A program made the position numbers and the translations under genes. A DNA stretch of 64,000 nucleotides from Lachnoclostridium phytofermentans ISDg (GTDB taxonomy: Bacteria; Bacillota; Clostridia; Lachnospirales; Lachnospiraceae). Of the stretch, positions 36,104 through 45,042 are shown one piece after another. Below the pieces are notes generated by a model that was given only the letters and a program-made list of their open reading frames with translations, was not told the origin of the DNA and searched no databases. The stretch lies in assembly GCF_000018685.1 (NCBI RefSeq), contig NC_010001.1, forward strand, positions 4,683,501 through 4,747,500. Direction: 5' to 3'. The number at the start of each line of letters is the position of its first letter. Position 1 is the first letter of the stretch.

Positions 36104-37864
36104 ATGAAAAAATTAAACAGATTAATTGCCTTATTTCTAAGCCTTATTCTAGTTATAAGTCTTGTCGGATGTAAGGAAAAAACACAGGAAGACATACAAA
36201 AAAATTATCATACCTTTCTTGATAAGTTATTTAAAGAAGAGGTTACTAGCGACTCCCTATCGCTTCATTACACTTTGGCAAATCCAGAAAATTACGGTAT
36301 AAAAAATATCAAACCGACACTGGGTACGCTTTCTATAGAGCAAATGAAGAAAGATATGATTGATGCAGAGAATAACAGAAAGAAACTACAAGAATTTAAA
36401 TACGATTGGCTTACGAAAGAAGATCAGATTACTTATGAGATTCTAAATGATGTATTTTCCAAAAAGCTTGCCTTAGGTGCTTACCCATATCTTATGGAAC
36501 TGCTTGGCCCAACAACTGGAGTGCAAGCACAGTTACCAATTCTTTTTGCGGAATATGCCTTTTACTCGAAAGACGACATTAGTACATATATAAAACTCTT
36601 AAATTGCGTAGATGAGTATTTTAAATCCATTGAAGAATTTGAAAAAGAAAAATCCCAAAAAGGTTATTTCATGACGGATAACATTGCTGATGATATCATC
36701 GCTCAGTGTCAGGATTTTATAAAAAGCCCTGATGATAACTTTTTAATTACATCCTTTAGGGAAAGAATTGAAGTAATTCCAGATTTAACAGATAAGGAAA
36801 AAAGTGAATTTGAAGAGAATAATACATCTGCCATTTTAACTTCAGTGATTCCAGCCTATGAAAGCTTAATTAATACATTGATTTCTTTAAAAGGCAGCTC
36901 AAAAAATAAAAACGGTCTTAGCGGTTTCGAGGGTGGAAAAGAATATTATGAATTAAAGGTTCAGTTATCCACTGGTTCATCAAAAACAATTCCAGAAATG
37001 AAAAGGAGTTTAAAAGCCCTACTAAACCGTTGCTTATCCACTATTACTACACTAAGCATCAAAGATCCTACCCTTTATGATCAATATCAAAATATCACCT
37101 TCCCAGAAACAGATCCAAATGCAACCATGGAGTACCTCGCATCTCAAATCACAAAGGATTTCCCGGTTTTGGATAGCGTTAATTATACGGTAAAATATGT
37201 TCCTGACTCCTTAGAGAATCATCTTAGCCCAGCAATGTATTTAATACCACCGATTGATTTTTATACAGAAAATTGTATCTATATCAATAACAATCCAAAC
37301 TATGATATGACAAAGCTATTCCCAACGATTGCACATGAAGGGTACCCTGGGCATCTCTATCAAAATGTGTATTTTAGAAAACTTAACATGCATCCATTAC
37401 GAAGTGTTATTGATGTAACTGGGTATGATGAGGGCTGGGCTACTTATGTGGAATGTTATTCCTATGGTATGGCTGGACTAAGCCAGAATCTTTCTGACTT
37501 CTTAAAAGCAAATATGATAGCGGTACATTGTCTATACTCACTGACAGATATCGGTATACACTATGAAGGATGGACGAAGGAGGAAACTATAGATTTTTGG
37601 AGTAATTACGTATCCTCTCTGGAAGATGCTGAGGGAATCTATAATTCCATTCTTGGTGAGCCAGGTATCTATCTTCCTTACTGTGTAGGCTATATTGAAA
37701 TTATGGAGTTAAAAGGTTTAGCAAAGTCCTCTTTACAGGAGAATTTCCGTATAAAAGATTTTCATACCTTCTTATTGGATTTTGGTCCAGCACCATTTGA
37801 TATCATTGAAAAGTATTTAAAAAACTGGCTGACAGAAAAAACTGGATCTAATTCTGCAAAGTAA
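36104..37864 (+). CDS. DUF885 family lipoprotein, probable metallopeptidase
   Basis: 586 residues. A lipoprotein signal (MKKLNRLIALFLSLILVISLVGC) has the lipobox LVGC with Cys24, so the protein should be tethered outside the membrane. The rest is a largely helical DUF885 domain with the zinc-type motif HEGYPGHLYQ and a downstream conserved YDEGWATYVE (candidate third ligand). Families with this HExxPGH signature are related to M32-like carboxypeptidases; the substrate is unknown. A strong ribosome binding site (GTAGGAGGGTTTT) precedes the ATG. It is monocistronic and divergent from the flagellar genes. Confidence 0.85.
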   Translation: MKKLNRLIALFLSLILVISLVGCKEKTQEDIQKNYHTFLDKLFKEEVTSDSLSLHYTLANPENYGIKNIKPTLGTLSIEQMKKDMIDAENNRKKLQEFKYDWLTKEDQITYEILNDVFSKKLALGAYPYLMELLGPTTGVQAQLPILFAEYAFYSKDDISTYIKLLNCVDEYFKSIEEFEKEKSQKGYFMTDNIADDIIAQCQDFIKSPDDNFLITSFRERIEVIPDLTDKEKSEFEENNTSAILTSVIPAYESLINTLISLKGSSKNKNGLSGFEGGKEYYELKVQLSTGSSKTIPEMKRSLKALLNRCLSTITTLSIKDPTLYDQYQNITFPETDPNATMEYLASQITKDFPVLDSVNYTVKYVPDSLENHLSPAMYLIPPIDFYTENCIYINNNPNYDMTKLFPTIAHEGYPGHLYQNVYFRKLNMHPLRSVIDVTGYDEGWATYVECYSYGMAGLSQNLSDFLKANMIAVHCLYSLTDIGIHYEGWTKEETIDFWSNYVSSLEDAEGIYNSILGEPGIYLPYCVGYIEIMELKGLAKSSLQENFRIKDFHTFLLDFGPAPFDIIEKYLKNWLTEKTGSNSAK

Positions 37865-37966
37865 TAAAACCTTTTCATTCACCTAATTAACTCTGAAGCT
37901 TTTCTATCCATATAGAGAATTAGCAAGCTTTTCCCGCTTATCTTTCTATTTATATTATAACTATAC

Positions 37967-38030
37967 GAAAGCAAGGGATTGTTTTAGTGCTCCATCATTC
38001 ATTGTTGCACTAAAAAGTTCTCTTGCTTTC
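37967..38030 (+). terminator. Two-tier hairpin after the DUF885 gene
   Basis: The outer stem GAAAGCAAG (37967-37975) pairs with CTTGCTTTC (38022-38030). The inner stem TTTTAGTGC (37982-37990) pairs with GCACTAAAA (38007-38015). ATTATATTTT follows. The remainder of the 523-bp gap 37865-38387 is AT-rich; I see no gene there and no convincing promoter for pckA. Confidence 0.5.
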
Positions 38031-38387
38031 ATTATATTTTGTATCATGGAATAAGGAGTAGCGGTTATATCATATCTATTTTCACGTTTGTTGTATTATT
38101 AACATAACAAATACTAACTTTAATCTTGTTTATATAAATATATTGCATAAATTTGGTTTAATCTTACAAATTTATTAAATATTCGATATAAATATTGACA
38201 TTTACACGCAACAAATTTATACTTAAATTGGTAGAAATTGATAATCTCATCACAATAGTATGCACGTTTTAAGAGTATCCCTATTGTTTGTTTGATCAGT
38301 TTATTTTCCGCCAAGAGAAGCACTTCTTTGCTTCCGGTAAGCAGAAAATATATTAGATATATCATAATTCATAGGAGGAAATCAATC

Positions 38388-40055
38388 ATGTCAACAAAAG
38401 CGTATTATAAGCGCGATGAAATCGGTGTTGGAAAGCCAGGATTCTCAAAAACTCGCTCTATCATTGAAGCCGCTTTTTATGGCAACAATGTAGTGAAAGT
38501 CAACACCCTAAAGGAAGCCTACGAGCTTGCGAAAAATTCTCCTGGTACTGTGGTAACTGATATGCCAGTATACAGAGGAGAAGAATTCGGTCTAGAAAAA
38601 GACTCAAAAGTACTCTTATTTAATGATGGTTCTATTACCGGACGTTATGCTGCTGCAAGAAGAATCGCCGGTGAGCCAAATGTTGATTGCGCGGAATTAG
38701 ACAAAATCGTTATGGATGCTATTTATGACACTAGATGGGATACCATGTACCATGCAGAAGTTTACATAGGCTTAGATCCTGAATTTATGATAAAAGCCCA
38801 TCTGTTAATTCCAGAAGGTGAAGAGAACATTATGTACTCCTGGATGTTAAACTTTCAATACATGTCAGATGAATATGTAAGGATGTACAAAGATTCGAAA
38901 CCTATTGGTAATGAACCAGATATCTATATTTTCTCAAATCCACAATGGACCGGAACAACAAATCCTAACTATGATCCTAAATGCTTATGCTATTTTAATA
39001 CTGCTGAAAACTGTGCCGCTATCTTAGGTATGAGATACTTTGGAGAGCACAAAAAAGGAACTCTCACGATTGGATGGGCTATCGCTAACCGAAATGGATA
39101 TGCCTCTTGCCATGGTGGACAAAAAAGATACAACCTTCCGAATAACAAATCCTATGTTGCATCCGTATTCGGTCTTTCAGGCTCAGGAAAGTCTACAATA
39201 ACACATGCAAAACATGATAGTAAGTATGACATAACCGTACTTCATGATGATGCATTTATCATTAATACAGAGACAGGATCATCGATCGCGATGGAGCCTA
39301 CTTATTTCGATAAAACTGCTGATTACCCTACATACTGCGAAGATAATAAATATCTGTTAACAGCTCAAAACTGCTCCGCTACCATTGATGAGGATGGTAA
39401 GATAGTTCTGGTAACAGAGGATATCCGTAATGGTAATGGTCGTGCCATAAAATCAAAATTATGGTCACCGAACCGCGTTGATAAAATAGAAGAGCCAGTA
39501 AATGCAATCTTCTGGATTATGAAAGATCCTACTATCCCACCGATAGTAAAATTAAAAGGCGCTTCGCTTGCTTCTGTTATGGGTGCAACCTTGGCAACAA
39601 AAAGATCAAATGCAGAAAGATTAGCAGAAGGGATCGACCCTAAAGCATTAGTAGTAGAACCATATGCAAATCCATTTAGAACTTATCCTTTAGCAAATGA
39701 TTATGATAAGTTCAAAAAGTTAGTAGCTGAGAGAAATGTAGATTGTTATATTATCAATACTGGTGACTTCATGGGTAAAAAGGTAAAACCAGCAGACACA
39801 CTTGGTGTTATAGAGGCAGTTGTCGAAGGTAATGCTGAATTTAAACAATGGGGACCTTTTGAAGATATTGAAATCTTTGAGTGGGATGGATTTATTCCAA
39901 ATCTAGATGACCCAGAATATAAATCTCAGTTAAAAGCTAGAATGCTAGACCGTGTTAAATTTGTTGAAAGTAGAGAAAACTTTAAGGGTGGATATGATAA
40001 ACTTCCAGAAGATGCTCTTTTGGCTCTTAAAAAGGTAGTATCTGGGTTGAACTAA
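38388..40055 (+). CDS. pckA: Phosphoenolpyruvate carboxykinase (ATP-type, divergent)
   Basis: 555 residues from the ATG at 38388 (AGGAGG 8 nt upstream; MSTKAYYKRDEIGVGKPGF). It interconverts oxaloacetate + ATP and PEP + CO2 + ADP; in fermenters the carboxylating direction is common. The kinase loop is GLSGSGKST (262-270), the metal motif LHDDAFII begins at 285, and RNGNGRAIKSKLWSPNRVD is the conserved downstream stretch. Compared with E. coli-like PckA, the P-loop has Ser for Thr and the second metal motif is rearranged, so it belongs to a divergent PEPCK branch. It is followed by short repeats and a strong terminator. Confidence 0.88.
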   Translation: MSTKAYYKRDEIGVGKPGFSKTRSIIEAAFYGNNVVKVNTLKEAYELAKNSPGTVVTDMPVYRGEEFGLEKDSKVLLFNDGSITGRYAAARRIAGEPNVDCAELDKIVMDAIYDTRWDTMYHAEVYIGLDPEFMIKAHLLIPEGEENIMYSWMLNFQYMSDEYVRMYKDSKPIGNEPDIYIFSNPQWTGTTNPNYDPKCLCYFNTAENCAAILGMRYFGEHKKGTLTIGWAIANRNGYASCHGGQKRYNLPNNKSYVASVFGLSGSGKSTITHAKHDSKYDITVLHDDAFIINTETGSSIAMEPTYFDKTADYPTYCEDNKYLLTAQNCSATIDEDGKIVLVTEDIRNGNGRAIKSKLWSPNRVDKIEEPVNAIFWIMKDPTIPPIVKLKGASLASVMGATLATKRSNAERLAEGIDPKALVVEPYANPFRTYPLANDYDKFKKLVAERNVDCYIINTGDFMGKKVKPADTLGVIEAVVEGNAEFKQWGPFEDIEIFEWDGFIPNLDDPEYKSQLKARMLDRVKFVESRENFKGGYDKLPEDALLALKKVVSGLN

Positions 40056-40070
40056 TGGTGATTATTTTAT

Positions 40071-40130
40071 TTTCATCCATATTTCATCTAATATTTCATC
40101 CAATATTTCATCCAATATTTCATCCAATAT
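40071..40130. repeat. 12-bp tandem repeats after pckA
   Basis: TTTCATC begins at 40071, 40082, 40094, 40106 and 40118 (spacing 11, 12, 12, 12), unit TTTCATCCAATA. The block lies between the pckA stop and its terminator. Confidence 0.9.
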
Positions 40131-40160
40131 TAAAACAACGATTGCGCCCATGCTGGGTGC

Positions 40161-40206
40161 AAAAAATAGCGCGCTATCCTAATAGTAATAGCGCGCTATT
40201 TTTTGT
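40161..40206 (+). terminator. Terminator of pckA
   Basis: AAAAAATAGCGCGCTAT (40161-40177) pairs with ATAGCGCGCTATTTTTT (starting at about 40189) around a 10-11-nt loop, with T-rich sequence after it. A long, GC-centred stem that can work in both directions. Confidence 0.9.
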
Positions 40207-40333
40207 ATTTTTTTGTTGTATATTATGACTTATTTTATCCTATTTCTACCCTCTTATGAAGTCGACAAAACGATACAAGAAAGAGCAAGATTACAATATC
40301 GATTTATCCCTGTAATGTGCTAATATACAAGTA

Positions 40334-40610
40334 GGGTAATAGAAAGTTTCACCGTGTATCGGTTTTATCTTCTATTGCCTATTTGTTGGAACTAAGAATA
40401 TGTTCCGATAATCGAGCTAGCGGTGAAAAAACGCACCTTTTATCAGAATCTATCTTTAGCTCCTGATAAACAAGAAGAAGTACGCTTTGCGAACTTTTCC
40501 TTGCCAAGAACTATATTTGAGAAGATAAACTTTAATAATACCTTAGCATTAATGTGACCCTAGTTGTAAGAGTTTTGCCGCTTTAAAATCCTCTCTAGTT
40601 TATCTTCTCA
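40334..40610 (+). promoter_or_regulatory. Multi-hairpin leader of cellobiose phosphorylase
   Basis: Four stems lie in the 439-bp gap before the gene. Stem 1: GGGTAATAGAA (40334-40344) with TTCTATTGCCT (40370-40380), enclosing ACCG/CGGT (40351-40354/40360-40363). Stem 2: GGAAC (40388-40392) with GTTCC (40402-40406). Stem 3: TTTATCAG (40439-40446) with CTGATAAA (40463-40470). Stem 4: a perfect 14-bp pair TGAGAAGATAAACT (40518-40531) and AGTTTATCTTCTCA (40597-40610). The last ends 20 bp before the AAAGGAGG ribosome binding site. It matches no riboswitch class I know. Confidence 0.5.
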
Positions 40611-40644
40611 CTTGTTATCTAAATCATCCTTAAAGGAGGCATGT

Positions 40645-43038
40645 ATGCAATACGGACATTTTGATCAAGAAAAAAAAGAGTATGTCATCGACCGCGTTGA
40701 CCTTCCAACCTCATGGACCAATTATCTAGGGGTTAAAGACACTTGTGTGGTTGTAAATCAAACCGCAGGTGGCTACATGTTTTATAAATCACCAGAATAC
40801 CACCGTGTTACAAGATTTCGCGGAAATAGTGTACCAATGGATCGCCCTGGGCATTATGTATACCTTAGGGACAACGAGACGAAGGATTACTGGAGTGTTT
40901 CATGGCAACCAGTAGGTAAGCCATTAGATGAAGCTAAGTATACCTGCCGTCATGGAATGTCCTATTCCGTCTACGAATGTGATTATCAGAAATTAAAAGC
41001 GACACAAACCCTTGTTGTACCAATCGATGAAGATGTGGAACTTTGGGATGTAACAGTTACGAATAACGATTCCAAACCAAGAAATATTAGCCTATTTACT
41101 TATTGTGAATTTTCTTTTCATCATATCATGATAGATAATCAAAACTTCCAGATGAGCCTTTACTGTGCTGGTTCTTCCTATGAAGATGGTATTACCCTGC
41201 ATGATTTATTCTATGAAGAATTTGGTTATCAATACTTTACCTCAACCCAAACACCAGATGGTTATGACTGTCTCCGCGATAAATTCCTTGGCCTTTATCA
41301 TACAGAATCTGATCCAATTGGAGTTATTAATGGGGAATTAAGTGGTAGTACAGAACTTGGAAATAATCACTGTGGTTCTCTTCAACATAATTTTGTGATT
41401 CAGCCAAACGAAACAATTCGAATTGTTTATATGTTAGGCGAAGGGAATCATAACGCTGGCAAACGTATTCGTGAAAAATACAGTAATTTATCCGCAGTCG
41501 ATCAAGTCTACCATGACTTAAAGACTTTTTGGAGTGAAAAACAAAGTAAATTACAGATTCAAACTCCAAATGAGGGAATGAATACTTTAATTAATACATG
41601 GACTTTATACCAAGCCGAAATCAATGTCATGTTCTCTCGCTTCGCTTCCTTTATTGAAGTTGGTGGAAGAACAGGTCTTGGATACCGAGATACAGCACAA
41701 GATTCCATGACAATACCTCATTCTAATCCAGAAAAATGTAAACAGCGAATTCGTGAGTTAATGCAGGGTCTTGTATCCGAAGGTTATGGACTTCATTTAT
41801 TCCAACCAGAATGGTTTGCGAAAGATGAAGATAAAAAGCCTTTTAAATCACCAACCGTAGTTCCTTCTCCAGATAAAAATAGCATCGTTCATGGTATAAA
41901 AGATGCTTGTTCTGATGATGCATTATGGTTAGTATCCTCTGTTGTTGAATACATAAAAGAGACCGGAGAATTTGAGCTAGCAGATGAAGTAATTACCTAT
42001 GCAGATGGTGGCGAGGGTACTGTATATGAACACCTAACCAAAATCTTAGATTTTTCTGCAAAACAAGTTGGTGCAACCGGTATTTGTAAAGGTCTTCGCG
42101 CCGATTGGAATGACTGCCTAAACCTTGGTGGTGGAGAAAGCGCAATGGTTTCTTTCTTGCACTACTGGGCTCTTAATAATTTTATCTCTCTTGCGAAGTT
42201 TTTAAATCGTGAAGAGGATGTACAGAAATACACAGCTTTAGCCGATCATGTAAAAGAAGTATGTAATAAAGAATTATGGGATCAGGAATGGTTTATCCGT
42301 GGAATTACGAAAAACGGTAAAAAAATTGGTACAATAAATGATAAAGAAGGTAAGATTCACTTAGAGTCTAACTCTTGGGCTGTATTATCCGGTGCAGCTA
42401 CCGAAGAAAAAGGTCTCAAAGCTATGGATAGTGTATATGAGCATTTATATACTCCATATGGAATTTTACTGAATGCTCCTTCCTATACAGTGCCTGATGA
42501 TGACATTGGATTTGTTACCCGTGTTTATCCTGGATTAAAAGAAAATGGAGCAATTTTTAGTCACCCAAATCCATGGGCATGGGCTGCTGAATGTGAACTT
42601 GGCCGTGGTGACAGAGCAATGGAATTTTATAATGCACTTTGCCCATATTATCAAAATGATAAAATTGAAATTCGAGAAGCAGAGCCATATTCCTATTGCC
42701 AGTTTATTATGGGTAGAGATCACACTGCCTTTGGTCGTGCAAGACACCCATTTATGACTGGTACTGGCGGTTGGGCATATTTTAGTGCCACTAGATATAT
42801 GCTCGGTATTAAACCTCAATTTGATTATTTAGAAATTAATCCTTGCATTCCTGGCTCATGGGATAGCTTCCAAGTAACTAGAGAATGGAGAGGTGCAGTC
42901 TATGAGATTGCTGTTGAGAATCCAGATGGAGTTATGAAGGGCGTCAAAGAAATCTATCTTGATGGAAAATTGGTGGAAAGACTTCCAGTTCAGGAGCCAC
43001 ATACCACTCACCATGTTCGCATTGTTATGGGAGTGTAA
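40645..43038 (+). CDS. Cellobiose phosphorylase (GH94)
   Basis: 797 residues from the ATG at 40645 (AAAGGAGG upstream; MQYGHFDQEKKEYVIDRVDLPTSW). It phosphorolyses cellobiose to glucose 1-phosphate and glucose in the cytoplasm, saving ATP. The beta-sandwich N-domain is followed by the (alpha/alpha)6 catalytic domain. The catalytic acid is Asp490 in RADWNDCLNLGG, and the substrate/phosphate regions GGRTGLGYRDTAQD and LFQPEWF are intact. Length and start match cellobiose phosphorylases rather than the much longer cellodextrin or chitobiose-type members, though laminaribiose activity cannot be excluded. The phosphohexomutase gene downstream would convert its glucose 1-phosphate to glucose 6-phosphate. 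Confidence 0.93.
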   Translation: MQYGHFDQEKKEYVIDRVDLPTSWTNYLGVKDTCVVVNQTAGGYMFYKSPEYHRVTRFRGNSVPMDRPGHYVYLRDNETKDYWSVSWQPVGKPLDEAKYTCRHGMSYSVYECDYQKLKATQTLVVPIDEDVELWDVTVTNNDSKPRNISLFTYCEFSFHHIMIDNQNFQMSLYCAGSSYEDGITLHDLFYEEFGYQYFTSTQTPDGYDCLRDKFLGLYHTESDPIGVINGELSGSTELGNNHCGSLQHNFVIQPNETIRIVYMLGEGNHNAGKRIREKYSNLSAVDQVYHDLKTFWSEKQSKLQIQTPNEGMNTLINTWTLYQAEINVMFSRFASFIEVGGRTGLGYRDTAQDSMTIPHSNPEKCKQRIRELMQGLVSEGYGLHLFQPEWFAKDEDKKPFKSPTVVPSPDKNSIVHGIKDACSDDALWLVSSVVEYIKETGEFELADEVITYADGGEGTVYEHLTKILDFSAKQVGATGICKGLRADWNDCLNLGGGESAMVSFLHYWALNNFISLAKFLNREEDVQKYTALADHVKEVCNKELWDQEWFIRGITKNGKKIGTINDKEGKIHLESNSWAVLSGAATEEKGLKAMDSVYEHLYTPYGILLNAPSYTVPDDDIGFVTRVYPGLKENGAIFSHPNPWAWAAECELGRGDRAMEFYNALCPYYQNDKIEIREAEPYSYCQFIMGRDHTAFGRARHPFMTGTGGWAYFSATRYMLGIKPQFDYLEINPCIPGSWDSFQVTREWRGAVYEIAVENPDGVMKGVKEIYLDGKLVERLPVQEPHTTHHVRIVMGV

Positions 43039-43185
43039 AAGAACTTTGTTCTTTTACACAGAAGTTTGTGCCTGCGTAATCCTCGGCACAAACTTCCGGC
43101 CTACTACTAGGCAAACATGATTTTATGTGAAGAGAATTTCTTAGGTACCAAAAGATGCTGCCTAAGAAATTCTAAAACTTCACAC
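43033..43185 (+). other. Cluster of three consecutive hairpins
   Basis: Hairpin 1: GTGTAAAAGAAC (43033-43044) with GTTCTTTTACAC (43048-43059). Hairpin 2: GAAGTTTGTGC (43061-43071) with GCACAAACTTC (43086-43096). Hairpin 3: GAATTTCTTAGG (43134-43145) with CCTAAGAAATTC (43161-43172), framed by GTGAAG/CTTCAC. None has a typical T run. The first stem includes the phosphorylase stop codon. They separate the phosphorylase and mutase genes. Confidence 0.75.
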
Positions 43186-43315
43186 TGGTTTCATTCATTA
43201 TTTGTTCCACCTTTTGGTGACATTTTCAAAGTGTAAAAAAGTTTTTCAAAGCGAATTATATTTTAATTTGCAAATATGATGTCTGCGGCCTAAAGTTTGC
43301 AGGCTATGGAAAGGC

Positions 43316-44752
43316 ATGGTTATAATTATGATTAAATTTGGTACTGGGGGCTGGCGTGCTATCATTGGAGATGACTTCACCAAGTCAAACATACAGCTAC
43401 TCGCGAAAGGTCTTTGCGATAAAATGAAAGCAGAAGGTGTCGCTGATAAAGGAGTTGTATTAGGCTATGACCGCCGTTTTCTGGCAAAGGAGGCTATGCA
43501 ATGGGCAGCGACTGTCTTTGCAAAAGAAGGCATACATGCTTCTCTTGTGAATAAGTCTTCACCTACACCGCTTATTATGTTCTATGTGATGAAGCATAAT
43601 CTTCCATATGGACTTATGATAACCGCTAGCCATAATCCTGCTATTTATAACGGAATTAAGGTTTTTACCGCTGGTGGTAGAGATGCAGATGAACTTCAGA
43701 CACAAGACTTGGAAAGTTATATAAGTAATTTAACTTCGGAAGATGTTTACGATATGGGCTATGAAGAAGCAATCTCACAAGGTCTTATTGAAGAAATTTA
43801 TCCTTTGAATGAGTACCTTGATAATATTATCGAGACTGTAGATATGGATGCTATTCGGAAAAGAAGCTTAAAAATCGTTATCGACCCAATGTATGGTGTT
43901 AGTGAAACTTCTCTAACCACAATCTTTCATACTGCACGTTGTGAAGTTTACACGATTCATGACCGACATGATACACTTTTTGGCGGTAAACTACCATCAC
44001 CTTCAGCTGCTACTCTTCACTCCTTACAGCGTGCTGTAATTGATCGAAAATGTGACATTGGTATTGCAACAGATGGTGATGCAGATCGTATCGGTGTGAT
44101 TGACGATACAGGACATTTTCTACATCCAAACGATATTCTTGTACTACTTTATTATTATCTCGTAAAGTATAGAGGATGGGAAGGACCAGTCGTAAGAAAT
44201 ATCGCTACTACTCATATGCTTGATAAGGTAGCGAAAAAATTTGGTCAAGAATGCTATGAAGTTCCTGTTGGCTTTAAACATATCTCTGCTAAAATGAATG
44301 CCACAAATGCAATCATCGGGGGAGAGTCCTCAGGCGGTCTTACTGTCAGAGGTCATATCAAAGGAAAAGATGGTGTATATGCCGCTGCTCTTTTGGTAGA
44401 AATGATTGCAGTTACCGGAAAAAAATTATCCGAAATCTATAAAGATATTGAACAAGAATTTGGTTCAATTGAGATGGAGGAAGCAAACTATCGCTTTAGT
44501 CAAGAAAAGAAGGATGAAATCTATAAAGTATTGATGGAAGATAAAAAACTTCCTACTTTCCCAACAGAAATAGATCATGTTTCTTATCTTGATGGAAGTA
44601 AAGTGTATTTTAAAAATGGTGGTTGGGTTGTAGCAAGATTCTCAGGAACTGAGCCATTACTTCGAATCTTTTGTGAAATGAGCTCCATAAAAACAGCTCG
44701 TAAAATAATCTCTCTTTATGAAGACTACTTAGGACTCACACCAGAGCCTTAA
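43316..44752 (+). CDS. Phosphoglucomutase/phosphomannomutase family enzyme
   Basis: 478 residues; the family start MIKFGTGGWRAIIGDDF corresponds to an ATG at 43328, so the first four codons may not be translated. Neither start has a well-spaced ribosome binding site. It interconverts hexose 1- and 6-phosphates. Catalytic serine loop TASHNPAIYNGIKV, metal loop DGDADRIGV, sugar loop GGESSGGL, and C-terminal phosphate-binding RFSGTEPLLRIF are all present in order. Next to cellobiose phosphorylase it most likely turns glucose 1-phosphate into glucose 6-phosphate. Confidence 0.92.
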   Translation: MVIIMIKFGTGGWRAIIGDDFTKSNIQLLAKGLCDKMKAEGVADKGVVLGYDRRFLAKEAMQWAATVFAKEGIHASLVNKSSPTPLIMFYVMKHNLPYGLMITASHNPAIYNGIKVFTAGGRDADELQTQDLESYISNLTSEDVYDMGYEEAISQGLIEEIYPLNEYLDNIIETVDMDAIRKRSLKIVIDPMYGVSETSLTTIFHTARCEVYTIHDRHDTLFGGKLPSPSAATLHSLQRAVIDRKCDIGIATDGDADRIGVIDDTGHFLHPNDILVLLYYYLVKYRGWEGPVVRNIATTHMLDKVAKKFGQECYEVPVGFKHISAKMNATNAIIGGESSGGLTVRGHIKGKDGVYAAALLVEMIAVTGKKLSEIYKDIEQEFGSIEMEEANYRFSQEKKDEIYKVLMEDKKLPTFPTEIDHVSYLDGSKVYFKNGGWVVARFSGTEPLLRIFCEMSSIKTARKIISLYEDYLGLTPEP

Positions 44753-44769
44753 TATACTATCTTCGTACC

Positions 44770-44797
44770 CCTGTGCCCTTACTCTCTTGGGCACAGG
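44770..44797 (+). terminator. Hairpin after the phosphohexomutase gene
   Basis: CCTGTGCCC (44770-44778) pairs with GGGCACAGG (44789-44797) around 10 nt, 18 bp past the stop. It lacks a T run, so it may protect the mRNA end or terminate weakly. Confidence 0.5.
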
Positions 44798-44962
44798 ATA
44801 CCCTCCAAAAGATTCTTTCTTAGGCATATTTCTTTTTTTATTTAATTGATGGGGATTTCATATAAAATGCAGTTTTTCATTTAAAAAGGTAACAAAAAAG
44901 TCGCCAAGTGCTCTATTACAAGAGTAAAGATTATAAAATTAAAATCGAAAATATATAAGTTT

Positions 44963-45042
44963 CATGGTATAATAGTTATACGTACCATGATAAATGAAAA
45001 GCAGAAATTCTATCCGTTTGGAATTTCTGCTTTTATTATTTT
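44963..45042 (+). promoter_or_regulatory. Palindrome over a -10 box followed by a terminator-like hairpin
   Basis: TATAAT (44968-44973) lies inside an inverted repeat CATGGTA (44963-44969) / TACCATG (44983-44989). A hairpin GCAGAAATTC (45001-45010) / GAATTTCTGC (45021-45030) then runs into TTTTATTATTTT (45031-45042). Before insertion of the IS element this short leader would have ended about 20 bp upstream of the histidine kinase start, suggesting an attenuated promoter for that gene. Confidence 0.55.

Noticed and set aside
38120..38365. 81-codon reverse-strand frame upstream of pckA
   Set aside because: AT-rich, no ribosome binding site, and it overlaps the pckA leader.
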